This document shows, piece after piece, positions 9,944 through 19,356 of a DNA stretch of 64,000 nt. The stretch comes from an uncultured Mailhella sp. GTDB taxonomy: Bacteria; Desulfobacterota; Desulfovibrionia; Desulfovibrionales; Desulfovibrionaceae. The notes beneath the pieces were generated by a model. That model was given only the letters and a program-made list of their open reading frames with translations. It was not told where the DNA came from and ran no database searches. Position numbers and translations under genes: made by a program. The DNA is taken from the NCBI RefSeq assembly GCF_947631555.1, contig NZ_CANRLT010000001.1, positions 1-64,000 on the forward strand, in the 5' to 3' direction. How positions within the stretch are numbered: position 1 is the stretch's first letter; every line of letters begins with the position of its first letter.

Positions 9944-11043
9944 AAAACATTGTTGTGGGTGCCGGTATTTCAGGAGCGGCAGCAGCTCGCGTGCTTGCCG
10001 AACGCGGGGAGAAGGTGCTTGTCATCGACAAAAGGCCGCATATCGGCGGAACCTGCTATGATTATTACCACGGCAGCGGTATCTGCATTCATCAGTACGG
10101 CCCTCATATTTTTCATACCAACGACAAGTCCGTATGGGACTTTCTTTCCCGCTTCACGGACTGGATTCCGTACATGCACAAGGTCGCTGGCCTTGTGGAC
10201 GGCACTCTTGTCCCCATCCCCTTTAATTTGAACTCCCTGTGTAAAGTTTTTCCACATTCACTGGCGAAATGCCTTGAGGAAAAACTGCTCTCTCGTTTTG
10301 GCTTCAACAAAAGAATTCCTATTCTTGAGCTTCAGAATAACAAGGATAAGGACCTCGCTTTTCTTGCAGCATACATCTACATAAAGGTTTTTCTCCCCTA
10401 CACCATGAAGCAGTGGGGAATAAGGCCCGACGAACTCGATCCTTCCGTCACCGCCCGCGTCCCCGTCTGCCTGAACCGGGACGACCGCTATTTTCAGGAG
10501 CGCTGGCAGGGTATTCCCGCCAGGGGTTACACCGCCATGATGGAGCGGATGCTCAGACACAAAAACATCACCGTGCAAACGGATACCGCCTGGAGTGACG
10601 TAAAGGACGAGTTCCGCGGCTCCCGCGTTCTTTACACCGGTTCTGTGGACGAATTCATGGACTATCAGTTTGGCGAGCTGCCCTATCGGAGTGTCAGGCT
10701 GGAGTTCCGCGAATACGCCCGCGAGTTCTTCCAGACGCACGCCGTGATCAATTATCCCGAAAACTACGATTTTACACGCATCACTGAATACAAGCACTTC
10801 CTTGGCGACAGGGCGTCCGGCACTGTGGTTTCCTTCGAGTATCCCGAGGCGTACCGCCCCGGCGAAAATCTCCCCTTCTACCCTATCCCCGGTCAGAAAA
10901 ACAGCAGGCTGTACGAAAGGTATTGCTCGTCCGTCAAGAAGGACCATGCCGACGTCATTTTCTTCGGACGCCTTGGCGATTACAAGTACTATAACATGGA
11001 CGCGGCTGTTGCCCGTGCCCTGGCCGTGACGAGGGTATGCTGA
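9940..11043 (+). CDS. glf: UDP-galactopyranose mutase
   Basis: Glf is a flavoenzyme that interconverts UDP-galactopyranose and UDP-galactofuranose, the donor for Galf residues in surface glycans. The N-terminal FAD-binding motif is GAGISGAAAARVLAERG, followed by the family motifs IGGTCYDYY and YGPHIFHTN. The central region has PYTMKQWG, and the C-terminal part has an RxxEYKHF-type segment. At 367 residues it is typical. It overlaps the preceding recombinase-like gene by ATGA and the following glycosyltransferase by seven bases, so the three are translationally linked. It implies that Galf is part of the polymer. Confidence 0.95.
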   Translation: MKNIVVGAGISGAAAARVLAERGEKVLVIDKRPHIGGTCYDYYHGSGICIHQYGPHIFHTNDKSVWDFLSRFTDWIPYMHKVAGLVDGTLVPIPFNLNSLCKVFPHSLAKCLEEKLLSRFGFNKRIPILELQNNKDKDLAFLAAYIYIKVFLPYTMKQWGIRPDELDPSVTARVPVCLNRDDRYFQERWQGIPARGYTAMMERMLRHKNITVQTDTAWSDVKDEFRGSRVLYTGSVDEFMDYQFGELPYRSVRLEFREYAREFFQTHAVINYPENYDFTRITEYKHFLGDRASGTVVSFEYPEAYRPGENLPFYPIPGQKNSRLYERYCSSVKKDHADVIFFGRLGDYKYYNMDAAVARALAVTRVC

Positions 11044-12053
11044 TGCCCGCGGTGTCTGTTCTCATTCCCTGCTACAATGTGGAAAAATATCTCCGCCAGT
11101 GTCTGGATTCCGTTGTTAAACAGACACTCAGCGATATGGAAATACTCTGTATCAATGACGGCTCAACGGATTCCACGCCTGCCATACTCAGGGAATACGC
11201 TGCACAGGATTCCCGTATCCGCATCATCGACAAGCCGAACTCCGGCTACGGCGACAGCATGAACAGGGGCCTTGAGGAAGCCGCAGGAGAATATATAGGC
11301 ATTGTCGAATCCGATGACTGGGCCGACGCCGACATGTTTGAAACGCTCTATCGCCTTGCCAGAGAACATGACTGCGATATGGCAAAGAGCAATTTCTACG
11401 ACTACCTGGGCGGAAGCTCCACACGCCATGAGATCATCCCTCCCCAGGATGCGGACACGCTTCTGCGGCCTCTGGAGCGAAACGCCATTTTTACCAGCAC
11501 CTGCTACATCTGGACAGCCATCTACCGCCGCTCGTGGCTGAACCAACAGAATATCCGCTTTCTGCCCACGCCTGGGGCGTCCTATCAGGACACGTCCTTC
11601 AATTTCAAGGCCTTGGCCTGCGCCCGCCGCGCGTGGTTCACATGCAGAGCCTTTCTGCACTATCGCCGCGACAACGAAAGTTCCTCCATTTACAGCTCAG
11701 GGAAAGTCTACTGCGTCTGTGACGAATACCATGAGATCGAACGCTTCCTGCGGGAAAGAAGCGAACTCACCCGCCTGCTCCCCGTTGTGCAGAAGATGAA
11801 GTACCAGTCGTACTACTGGAATTTTCGCCGTCTGCCGATCCCGCTGGACAGGGAGTTCGGCTGCCGCGCAGCTTCAGAATTTGCCGAAGCCTTCCGTCTT
11901 GGAGTGATAGAAAAACGCCTGTTCAAGCCGAAACATTATCAGAGACTCAGACTCTGGGCGAATCATCCGTGCCTGTTCTTTCTTCGGGAGTATGTCCACT
12001 CCAATGGAAGAAAAAAGATGATGGCGGCCTTGCAGAAAAGAAGGGAGGACTGA
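11037..12053 (+). CDS. family 2 glycosyltransferase
   Basis: The product is a cytoplasmic or membrane-associated GT-A glycosyltransferase. The N-terminus has VSVLIPCYNVEKYL, then INDGSTDST and the ESDDW motif (about residue 95), which represents the DXD metal/nucleotide site. The C-terminal part is less conserved and hydrophilic, with no membrane segments. The start could be the first ATG or the third codon ATG. It sits directly after glf, so a galactofuranosyltransferase role is possible but not shown by the sequence. Confidence 0.9.
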   Translation: MLMPAVSVLIPCYNVEKYLRQCLDSVVKQTLSDMEILCINDGSTDSTPAILREYAAQDSRIRIIDKPNSGYGDSMNRGLEEAAGEYIGIVESDDWADADMFETLYRLAREHDCDMAKSNFYDYLGGSSTRHEIIPPQDADTLLRPLERNAIFTSTCYIWTAIYRRSWLNQQNIRFLPTPGASYQDTSFNFKALACARRAWFTCRAFLHYRRDNESSSIYSSGKVYCVCDEYHEIERFLRERSELTRLLPVVQKMKYQSYYWNFRRLPIPLDREFGCRAASEFAEAFRLGVIEKRLFKPKHYQRLRLWANHPCLFFLREYVHSNGRKKMMAALQKRRED

Positions 12054-12054
12054 C

Positions 12055-13251
12055 ATGCCCTCCTATGTCAACTTTTTTGAAAAAGCCGGGCACAGGCTGG
12101 CGCAGCTGCGCAGTTCAAACGCAGCCTCACCGCGCAGAGCGGCGCTCTCCTTCGGACTGTGGAATCTGAAAAAAGCCATCAGTATGCACCTTATGGGCGA
12201 CTATGCTGCGACCAGCTCAAAGGACGACGATTCGCCGCTCAGCATCGCAGCCCTGATACGCGGCGGCATAGGCGACGCGGTTCTTTCCACGGCCTTTCTG
12301 CACGCTCTTGCAGACTATGCGGGCACTCCCGCAGTCATCGATGTTTACGCAGCTTCCTGCCCCGACAGTGTTCGTTCCCTTGTTCATGGACACAGCGTCT
12401 TTCGGCGGATCGCCAGTCTGAAAGACGACATCCGCCAGGAGTACGACATCATCGTCGATATTACCCGCATGGCCTGGTTTCCAGGAGTGAACAAAAGCAA
12501 AACGGGAAGACTGTCGCCAAAGCTCCTCAAATTTATAGAGGACTGCAATACCTTCAGGAATAAAAACGTTCTCTTTTTCACTGATGAAGGGCAGCGCCTG
12601 GGCATGGATTATGCCGATACTGCCGGCAGCTTCCGTGAGTGCCAGATGGACAGAAAAAACATCCTTTGCCTGAAGGAACGTTCGTTTACCATTCTCTGTG
12701 AAAAAGACCCGCAGCATACGCGAGAGACATTCGGCATTCCGGAGAGTTACATTACCATCCACAGAGAATCCGGGAATGCGGGAGAGGACTCCTTAAAGCT
12801 CTGGCCAAAAGCTCATTACCATACGCTGATGGAGCGTCTTAAAGAACAGTATCCTTCTATGGGCATGGTGCTTCTTGGCAGCAGAAAAGACGACAATTTT
12901 AAAAACTGCATTGATCTTAGGGGAAAGACATCATTTCCCGAACTCAAGGCCATCCTCAAAGGGGCGGTGCTTCATATCGGGGGCGAAGGTCTCATGCCTC
13001 ACCTGCGTCATTTTCTGCATGGCGGGCCGTCCATCGTTCTCTTTGGCCCCACGTCATGCAGGCATTACGGTTATGCGGAAAACATCAACCTCAGCGGCAC
13101 CTTGTGCCCTGAAGGATGTGAATGGATTTCACCTGACTGGCAGGTGTCCTGCATAAGAGGCTTCGGTTCCTGCCGCAGTATGGATGAAATATCTGTATCC
13201 CATGTCATGGAAAAGGTATCACAAACTCTTTCTCTTCAATTACCGCAATGA
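12055..13251 (+). CDS. family 9 (heptosyltransferase-like) glycosyltransferase
   Basis: The product resembles ADP-heptose:LPS heptosyltransferases. IRGGIGDAVLSTAFLHAL (about residue 70) is the typical GT9 N-terminal glycine-rich segment, and a Rossmann-like C-terminal half has IHIGGEGLMPHLRHFLHG and the VLFGPT motif. The expected D(x)G(x)MH acceptor region reads GGEGLMPHLRH. The N-terminal extension of about 65 residues is longer than in WaaC or WaaF. A good ribosome site (GGAGG) precedes the ATG. hldD for ADP-heptose synthesis is also in the window at 39.4 kb, which supports a heptose donor, though this is not proven. Confidence 0.8.
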   Translation: MPSYVNFFEKAGHRLAQLRSSNAASPRRAALSFGLWNLKKAISMHLMGDYAATSSKDDDSPLSIAALIRGGIGDAVLSTAFLHALADYAGTPAVIDVYAASCPDSVRSLVHGHSVFRRIASLKDDIRQEYDIIVDITRMAWFPGVNKSKTGRLSPKLLKFIEDCNTFRNKNVLFFTDEGQRLGMDYADTAGSFRECQMDRKNILCLKERSFTILCEKDPQHTRETFGIPESYITIHRESGNAGEDSLKLWPKAHYHTLMERLKEQYPSMGMVLLGSRKDDNFKNCIDLRGKTSFPELKAILKGAVLHIGGEGLMPHLRHFLHGGPSIVLFGPTSCRHYGYAENINLSGTLCPEGCEWISPDWQVSCIRGFGSCRSMDEISVSHVMEKVSQTLSLQLPQ

Positions 13252-13259
13252 GGAAAACA

Positions 13260-14042
13260 ATGAAAGTGGCCATTCTTGCTGGCGGACTTGGTACAAGGCT
13301 TGGTGAAGAAACGACCATACGGCCGAAGCCCATGGTCGAGATCGGAGGAAAGCCGATACTCTGGCACATCATGAAGATATATTCATACTACGGATACAAC
13401 GAGTTCGTGGTCTTGTGCGGATATAAGCAGGAATACATCAAGGAATACTTCAGGAATTACTTCATAAATAATTCTGACGTGACCTTCGACCTCGCCGGCG
13501 ACAGCGTCATCGTCCATAAAAAACGTGTGGAACCCTGGAAAATAACATTGCTGGACACCGGTCTGAACACCCTTACCGGCGGCCGCATCAAGCGGGCGCA
13601 GGAAATCCTGGGCGATGCTCCGTTCATGCTCACCTATGGCGACGGCGTTTCCGATGTGGACCTTGCCGCACTTGTGGACTTCCACAAAAAACATAAGCGG
13701 CTGGCTACGGTTACCGCCGTGCAGCCGCAGGGACGTTTCGGGGTGCTGGACATAGACGAGAGCAGCACCATCCAATCCTTTTTGGAAAAGCCCAGAAATG
13801 CGGCCTCGGCATGGATCAATGCGGGTTTCTTCGTGCTGGAGCCACGGGTGTTCGACTACATAACCGAGGGCGACAAGACCATCTGGGAGCGCACGCCCCT
13901 CACCCGTCTTGCCCGGGCAGGAGAACTTAAAGCCTATAAGCATGAAGGCTTCTGGCATCCTATGGATATGCCCAGGGACAAGGTCGAGCTGAATGAATTG
14001 TGGGCTTCCGGCAGCGCGCCCTGGAAGGTATGGGAGGATTGA
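13260..14042 (+). CDS. rfbF: glucose-1-phosphate cytidylyltransferase
   Basis: This enzyme makes CDP-glucose from CTP and glucose-1-phosphate, the entry step to CDP-3,6-dideoxyhexoses. It has the nucleotidyltransferase motif LAGGLGTRLGEET at the N-terminus, the RPKPMVEIGGKPILWHIM block and YGDGVSDVDL for metal binding. I chose the ATG at 13260 (MKVAILAGG). The track start at 13248 lies inside the previous gene, and AGGAAAAC just before 13260 acts as the ribosome site. The product is about 260 residues, as expected. rfbG follows after a short gap and rfbH is further on, completing the core pathway. Confidence 0.95.
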   Translation: MKVAILAGGLGTRLGEETTIRPKPMVEIGGKPILWHIMKIYSYYGYNEFVVLCGYKQEYIKEYFRNYFINNSDVTFDLAGDSVIVHKKRVEPWKITLLDTGLNTLTGGRIKRAQEILGDAPFMLTYGDGVSDVDLAALVDFHKKHKRLATVTAVQPQGRFGVLDIDESSTIQSFLEKPRNAASAWINAGFFVLEPRVFDYITEGDKTIWERTPLTRLARAGELKAYKHEGFWHPMDMPRDKVELNELWASGSAPWKVWED

Positions 14043-14048
14043 ACCGTC

Positions 14049-15122
14049 ATGGATTTCTCTCTCGATTTCTTCCGCGGCAAAAGGATTCTGGTCACCGGGC
14101 ATACCGGCTTCAAGGGAAGCTGGCTGTGCCGGACGCTCATCGGCGCGGGTGCGGAAGTGACAGGCTACAGTCTGCCCGCACCCACGGAACCGAACCTGTT
14201 TTCTCTGGCTGGTCTGGAAGGAAGAATGACCAGTGTCCCTGGAGACATCCGCAATTTTTCTCTGCTGAGGGAAACGTTTGAAAAGGCTCAGCCGGAAATC
14301 GTCATCCACCTGGCAGCCCAGCCCCTTGTGCGCGATTCTTACAGGATTCCGCGCTGCACCTATGAGACCAATGTCATGGGCACGGTGAATCTCATGGAAT
14401 GCGTGCGTCTTTCCTCCTGCGTCAAGAGCCTGCTCAACGTCACCACGGACAAGGTCTATCAGAATAACGAATGGTGCTGGGGCTATCGGGAGAACGAGCC
14501 GCTTGACGGCTTTGACCCCTACTCAAACAGTAAAAGCTGCTCTGAGCTGGTGACGCACAGCTACAAGAACAGCTTCTTTGCCGATGGCAGAGTTTCCATA
14601 AGCACGGCCCGCGCGGGTAACGTCATCGGCGGCGGCGACTTTGCCCATGACCGCATCATTCCCGACTGCATACGCGCCCAGCAGGCGGACAGCGTCATCG
14701 GGGTACGTAATCCCTGCTCCATAAGGCCGTATCAGCATGTTCTCGAACCCATCATGGCCTATCTCAGGATCGTTCAGGCCCAGTGGGAAAAGCCTGCGCT
14801 TGCCGGCTGGTACAACGTAGGACCGGATGACTGCGACTGCGTCACCACCGGAGAGCTTGTGGAGCTTTTCTGCCGCATCTGGGGTAACGGAGCCAGCTGG
14901 AAAAATCAGTCCGAAGCCGATGCCCCGCACGAGGCAAACTTCCTCAAGCTCGACTGCACCAGAATCAAAACGGCCCTTGCCTGGTCCCCGCGCTGGCATA
15001 TCGCTGAAGCCGTGGAAAAAACCTGCGCATGGACGAAGGTGTGGCTGAATGGAGGCGACATTCCCGCAGAGATGGACGAGCAGATTGCAGAGTTTACCGA
15101 TACTGATGTGGTAACTTGTTAA
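14049..15122 (+). CDS. rfbG: CDP-glucose 4,6-dehydratase
   Basis: This is an NAD-dependent extended SDR that converts CDP-glucose to CDP-4-keto-6-deoxyglucose. It has the Rossmann motif TGHTGFKGSWL (about residues 16-26), the active-site region NVTTDKVYQNNEW where the SDR Ser/Thr and acid lie, and the YxxxK motif in YSNSKSCSE. At 357 residues it is of family length. It follows rfbF by six bases and precedes a radical SAM gene. Together with rfbH it should feed a CDP-4-keto-3,6-dideoxyhexose pool. Confidence 0.95.
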   Translation: MDFSLDFFRGKRILVTGHTGFKGSWLCRTLIGAGAEVTGYSLPAPTEPNLFSLAGLEGRMTSVPGDIRNFSLLRETFEKAQPEIVIHLAAQPLVRDSYRIPRCTYETNVMGTVNLMECVRLSSCVKSLLNVTTDKVYQNNEWCWGYRENEPLDGFDPYSNSKSCSELVTHSYKNSFFADGRVSISTARAGNVIGGGDFAHDRIIPDCIRAQQADSVIGVRNPCSIRPYQHVLEPIMAYLRIVQAQWEKPALAGWYNVGPDDCDCVTTGELVELFCRIWGNGASWKNQSEADAPHEANFLKLDCTRIKTALAWSPRWHIAEAVEKTCAWTKVWLNGGDIPAEMDEQIAEFTDTDVVTC

Positions 15123-15153
15123 AAAAACAATAAAACAAAGGGAGGTTGGTGTT

Positions 15154-16341
15154 ATGCGTACATGCAGAAAGTGTTTTGAGTATGCGTATGTTTTTGTTGG
15201 GGGAGATGTGCGGTGCTGTCCCTGGAATGGCATTGTTATCGGAAATCTTCTGAAAAATACCCTTGAAGAAATCTGGCAAGGCGAAAAAATAGAGGAAATT
15301 CGTCAAGCGTTCATGCGGGGAGAGCTTTTAGGATGTAATGAACAATATTGTCCTGATTGTATTAATGATACTGATAATATAAAAATATCAGAAGAGGAAA
15401 TGAAAATGCTTTATGATAAGCATTCTTCATGTCCAGAGTTTATTAGTTTGGCATATGATGAAAGATGCAACCATGCTTGCCCTAGCTGCCGACATGATTT
15501 TTTTCATCCAAATAAAGATTATATAGAGAATCTGCATAAAATTACAAAAAATATTGAGCCATATTTAGCGGGGGCGTCGCATATAGCAACCAATGGTATT
15601 GGAGACTTATTTGTATCCACAGAATTATTGGACATGATATCTAGATTTCATCCAGTCCGAAAGGACTTTAGTATGTTTATAGAAACAAACGGCGTGTTGT
15701 TCAAGGATAACTTGCATAAGCTGGAGCATTTGGCTGCATATCCCATAACGGTGTCCGTCACTCCGAACAGCTTTGATCGTGAGACATACAGATATCTGGC
15801 AGGAAGAGACGATTTGGCAAAATTTGAAGAGAGTATGTCGTTTATAAGCAATTTGAAGAGATCGGGAAAAATTCGCAGGATCCGGATGATCATGGTTATT
15901 CAGGACAGCAATTTCCGCCAGATTCCTGATTTTATTGCAAGATGTATTGACTACGATGCGGATGACATTGTGCTGCGTCCCATATTTCACTGGTTTGGCT
16001 CAACAGAGGATGAGATTCTGTACAAGAATGTACTCAACCCCTGTCATCCTTATCATAAGGAATATTGTGAGATACTTGAAAATCCGCTTTGCAAGGATTC
16101 AAGAGTTTTTAACTGGGGGTTTAATGTTCCGCAGGAAGCTATACCGTTTCCTACTTTGGCCATGAAGAGACGTTTCGAAAAATCTGATGAAGTATTAAAT
16201 CAGATACATTGCAGACTGGATGAAATGACAAGTTCGATAGACAGGTTATCGCGTTATCCCAAATGGCTTGTCAACTTGGGGGCTTGCTTTATTCCCAAAA
16301 AGAATAACAGGGTTCACCTCAGAAAGAAGTATTCTCGCTAG
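15154..16341 (+). CDS. radical SAM protein with N-terminal SPASM-like cysteine cluster
   Basis: The radical SAM signature CNHACPSC (CxxxCxxC) is near residue 109. Before it, cysteines in CRKC, CC and CNEQYCPDC (residues 3 to about 69) resemble a SPASM-type auxiliary Fe-S domain placed at the N-terminus instead of the usual C-terminus. The product is 395 residues. A good ribosome site (GGGAGG) precedes the ATG. Base composition is markedly more AT-rich than the rfb genes on both sides, suggesting separate acquisition. The substrate is unknown. In this setting it could dehydrate, epimerise or rearrange a sugar or its amine. I cannot assign the reaction from sequence. Confidence 0.8.
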   Translation: MRTCRKCFEYAYVFVGGDVRCCPWNGIVIGNLLKNTLEEIWQGEKIEEIRQAFMRGELLGCNEQYCPDCINDTDNIKISEEEMKMLYDKHSSCPEFISLAYDERCNHACPSCRHDFFHPNKDYIENLHKITKNIEPYLAGASHIATNGIGDLFVSTELLDMISRFHPVRKDFSMFIETNGVLFKDNLHKLEHLAAYPITVSVTPNSFDRETYRYLAGRDDLAKFEESMSFISNLKRSGKIRRIRMIMVIQDSNFRQIPDFIARCIDYDADDIVLRPIFHWFGSTEDEILYKNVLNPCHPYHKEYCEILENPLCKDSRVFNWGFNVPQEAIPFPTLAMKRRFEKSDEVLNQIHCRLDEMTSSIDRLSRYPKWLVNLGACFIPKKNNRVHLRKKYSR

Positions 16342-16477
16342 TTTTGTGAAAGAGGTGGTAGGGGTACAGATTTTTCCCGCTTGAGTGTGCGTGCGGAGTG
16401 AATGAAAGGTTATGGCAGGAGGAAAGAAAAGAAAATCAAATAAGGCAGCAATGCCCTTCAGGGCTTTGTGCCTGGGC

Positions 16478-16503
16478 TTGAGAGAGGGGGTATCCTCTCT
16501 CAA
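16478..16503. repeat. 10-bp perfect hairpin in a 257-bp gap
   Basis: TTGAGAGAGG and CCTCTCTCAA form a perfect stem around GGGTAT. The gap 16342-16598 holds no gene that I can see. The hairpin may end the upstream transcript, but no U tract follows. The base composition returns to GC-rich here. Confidence 0.5.
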
Positions 16504-16598
16504 ACTTTCGCCCTCTGAAACTACGCCCGCACACCGCCTGGGATCAGAGGGGATGTCTTTGGTTTTCGTCCGGAGTCTCAAATCATAGAGGAAGAAAG

Positions 16599-17150
16599 AT
16601 GACAGAACTTTCGCATGAGCTTTTGCAGGCGGTCGAGATTTTGCGCTGCGCACATGTGGATGGACGCCAAGGTCTGCCGGAAAAGTTGTTTCTTCTGGTC
16701 TCCTCAGTGGTACCGCTTCCCAACGTCGATTTGCTGATAACGGATAAAGCCGGAAGGCTGTTGCTCGCCCGCCGAAATGACGGTTTTTTTGAAAACAGCT
16801 GGCATATCCCGGGTGGCTGTATGCGTTATGGCGAAACGCTGGAACATTGTCTGCAGCGCACGGCACGGCGCGAGATCGGATGCGAGGTGCTGCATGAAGA
16901 AGCGCCAGTGGCAGTGCGCAGCGTGTTCCGTGGCCCGAATCCTGATTTACTGCATCCAAATGAACGCGGGCATAATATCGCAATATTGTATCGCTGTGCA
17001 CTTCCTGATTCCTTTTTGCCGGATAACGGAAAACTCAACGAAAGTGATGCTGGCTATTTGAAGTGGTTCCATACGCTTCCACAGGACTTTATGTCCATTC
17101 AGCATGTGTATGATGATGTCCTTACACCGTGGACAGGAGATCAGAGGTAA
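16599..17150 (+). CDS. Nudix protein of the GDP-mannose mannosyl hydrolase (Gmm) type
   Basis: The product is 183 residues with a modified Nudix box, [20 protein letters not shown] followed by IG. It keeps the leading Gly and Glu and the ...RE.G spacing but replaces the usual REUXEE by RTARRE. GDP-mannose hydrolases such as WcaH/Gmm show a similarly altered box, and the preceding SWHIPGG and NVDLLITD segments match that family. Gmm enzymes release mannose from GDP-mannose, possibly balancing nucleotide-sugar pools. It lies five bases before rfbH. Nucleotide-sugar specificity is not certain from sequence, and a CDP-sugar would fit the neighbours. Confidence 0.75.
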   Translation: MTELSHELLQAVEILRCAHVDGRQGLPEKLFLLVSSVVPLPNVDLLITDKAGRLLLARRNDGFFENSWHIPGGCMRYGETLEHCLQRTARREIGCEVLHEEAPVAVRSVFRGPNPDLLHPNERGHNIAILYRCALPDSFLPDNGKLNESDAGYLKWFHTLPQDFMSIQHVYDDVLTPWTGDQR

Positions 17151-17154
17151 TACC

Positions 17155-18501
17155 ATGGCAATCTGGAAAGAAGAAGCAGAGGCGCGGAGTGCCATAAAGG
17201 ACATGGTTGCAGAGTATTACAGACAGTTTAAGTCTTCTGTCAGACCATTCACTCCCGGAGACAGGATCAGTTACGCCTCCCGCGTTTTTGATGAAAGGGA
17301 AATGTGTGCGCTGACGGATGCCATGCTCGATTTCTGGCTGACGACAGGACGCTTTGCTTCTGAATTTGAAAGAGAATTTGCTTCCTGGCTCAACGTCCGT
17401 TTCGCCCATCTTGTGAATAGCGGTTCTTCCGCCAATCTGATCGCGTTTATGGCGCTCACCGCGCCGGAGCTGGGTGAGCGGCAAATACGGCCGGGAGATG
17501 AGGTCATCACCGTGGCCTGCGGTTTTCCCACCACCGTGACGCCCATTCTTCAATATGGCGCTGTCCCTGTCTTCGTGGACGTGACCATTCCGCAGTACAA
17601 TATTGACGTTTTGCAGCTGGAAGCTGCGCTGAGTGAAAAGACGAAAGCCGTGATGGCCGCCCACACGCTGGGAAACCCTTTCGATCTTGCTGCGGTGAAG
17701 GCCTTCTGCGAAAAGCATGGTCTCTGGCTTGTGGAAGACAACTGCGATGCCCTCGGCTCGCAGTATACGCTGAATGGCGAAACCCGGTTCACAGGCACCT
17801 GGGGCGACCTGGGAACATCCAGCTTCTATCCGCCTCATCACATGACCATGGGGGAAGGCGGCTGCGTCTATACAAACAATTCCCGTTTAAGCCGCCTTAT
17901 CCTCAGCTTCAGAGATTGGGGGCGTGACTGCGTCTGTCCTTCCGGTCAGGATAATTTTTGCCGGCATCGCTTTACCGGTCAATTTGGCGAGCTTCCCCAG
18001 GGCTATGACCACAAATATGTATACAGTCACTTCGGCTATAACCTGAAAGTAACGGATATGCAGGCTGCCGTGGGCTGTGAGCAGCTGAAAAAGCTCCCGA
18101 ACTTTATCGAACGCCGTCAACATAACTGGCAGCGCCTGCACGAGGCCCTGTCCACCGCTTCCGACCGACTCATCCTCCCGGAAGCGGCTCCCTGCAGCAG
18201 CCCTTCCTGGTTTGGATTTCTTATCAGCCTGCGGCCGGAATCCGGGCTGAAGCGCAATGCCGTCACGTCCTTCGTGGAATCTCGCAACATACAGACACGT
18301 CTTCTGTTCAGCGGGAATCTCATCAAGCATCCCTGCTTTGACCAGATACGCGGAACCTCGGCGTACCGCATTGCGGGCAGTCTCGCCAACACGGACTTTA
18401 TTATGAACAACAGTTTCTGGGTGGGGGTCTGTCCCGGCATGACGGATGCCATGATCGACTATGAGGCGGAAACCATTCTGGAAGCTCTGGAGGCAAGATA
18501 A
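17155..18501 (+). CDS. rfbH: CDP-4-keto-6-deoxyglucose 3-dehydrase (E1)
   Basis: This PMP- and [2Fe-2S]-dependent enzyme removes the C3 hydroxyl of CDP-4-keto-6-deoxyglucose. The fold is that of sugar aminotransferases, but [14 protein letters not shown] (about residues 224-237) has His where aminotransferases carry the PLP-binding Lys, the hallmark of E1. The cysteine cluster [11 protein letters not shown] for Fe-S binding follows. I chose ATG 17155 (ribosome site AGAGG) over the upstream track start, which lies in the Nudix gene, giving 448 residues. The usual reductase partner (E3, RfbI/AscD) is not in the window. The stop codon overlaps the next start. Confidence 0.93.
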   Translation: MAIWKEEAEARSAIKDMVAEYYRQFKSSVRPFTPGDRISYASRVFDEREMCALTDAMLDFWLTTGRFASEFEREFASWLNVRFAHLVNSGSSANLIAFMALTAPELGERQIRPGDEVITVACGFPTTVTPILQYGAVPVFVDVTIPQYNIDVLQLEAALSEKTKAVMAAHTLGNPFDLAAVKAFCEKHGLWLVEDNCDALGSQYTLNGETRFTGTWGDLGTSSFYPPHHMTMGEGGCVYTNNSRLSRLILSFRDWGRDCVCPSGQDNFCRHRFTGQFGELPQGYDHKYVYSHFGYNLKVTDMQAAVGCEQLKKLPNFIERRQHNWQRLHEALSTASDRLILPEAAPCSSPSWFGFLISLRPESGLKRNAVTSFVESRNIQTRLLFSGNLIKHPCFDQIRGTSAYRIAGSLANTDFIMNNSFWVGVCPGMTDAMIDYEAETILEALEAR

Positions 18502-19355
18502 TGTCCCTCAGCAGTAAGCGTGAGCTTGAACAAATGGCGCTCAACATACGTTTGGGTATTATACGGGCCATCACATCAAATCATGGCGGACACATAGGCG
18601 GTTCGTTCGATCTCGCTGAAATGCTGGCCGTGGTCTATTCGGACTTCATGCGCGTCAATCCGGAAAAGCCGGACTGGGATCAGCGCGACTTCATGATTTT
18701 TTCTAAGGGACATGCCGGCCCCGCCCTTTACGCAGCTCTGGCGCTGAAAGGCTTTTTCCCAGAAGAACGCCTTGAGAATCTGAATAATCCCAATTCGCTG
18801 CTTCCGGGGCACTGCGATCGTAACCATGTGCCAGGCGTTGACGCGACTACGGGCAGTCTCGGCCAGGGGCTTTCCATCGCCTGCGGGGCGGCCCTTGCCG
18901 GGAAACTGCGCGGCACGGATCAGAGGGTGTTTTGCGTAACCGGTGACGGGGAATCCGCGGAAGGCCAGATATGGGAGGCCGCGCAGTTTGCTGCGCATTA
19001 CAGTCTGGACAATCTGATCGCCTTTCTGGACTGGAACAAGATGCAGATAGACGGCAGCAATGACGAAGTCATGCGCCTTGGGGATCCTGTGCGCAAATAT
19101 CAGGCGTTCGGCTGGAATGCCTGCCTTGTGAAAGGGAATGAGGTCATGGCCATTCAGCGTGCCGTGCGCCGGGCTGTGGAAGAGCCGAACGGCAAGCCCT
19201 CCATGATTGTGCTGGATACGGTAAAGGGAGAGGGGGCGCGCTGTATTGTGGAGATGGCAAACAACCACTGCATAGGATTCTCTGATGAATTGTGCGGCAA
19301 GGTCATGGAGGAACTGCGGGAACAGGGGCGGAAGCTCGGCATGGAGGTGGAATAA
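18501..19355 (+). CDS. split transketolase, N-terminal (ThDP/PP) subunit, first pair
   Basis: This is the pyrophosphate-binding half of a two-subunit transketolase-like enzyme (284 residues). It has GHIGGSFDLAEMLAVVY, the FSKGHAGPALYAAL motif, GSLGQGLSIACGAAL and the ThDP motif GDGESAEGQIWEA...LDWN. Its partner lies one base downstream. Transketolases move two-carbon ketol units between sugars. Standing directly after rfbH, this pair is more likely to act on a CDP-keto sugar or to make a special sugar than to serve the pentose phosphate pathway. A distinct second pair lies at 22.5 kb. Confidence 0.9.
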   Translation: MSLSSKRELEQMALNIRLGIIRAITSNHGGHIGGSFDLAEMLAVVYSDFMRVNPEKPDWDQRDFMIFSKGHAGPALYAALALKGFFPEERLENLNNPNSLLPGHCDRNHVPGVDATTGSLGQGLSIACGAALAGKLRGTDQRVFCVTGDGESAEGQIWEAAQFAAHYSLDNLIAFLDWNKMQIDGSNDEVMRLGDPVRKYQAFGWNACLVKGNEVMAIQRAVRRAVEEPNGKPSMIVLDTVKGEGARCIVEMANNHCIGFSDELCGKVMEELREQGRKLGMEVE

Positions 19356-19356
19356 G

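Noticed and set aside
16246-17001. Minus-strand ORF of 251 residues covering the 16.3-16.6 kb gap
   Set aside because: Its second half is opposite the Nudix gene, its composition is unlike a protein, and it has no recognisable motif.
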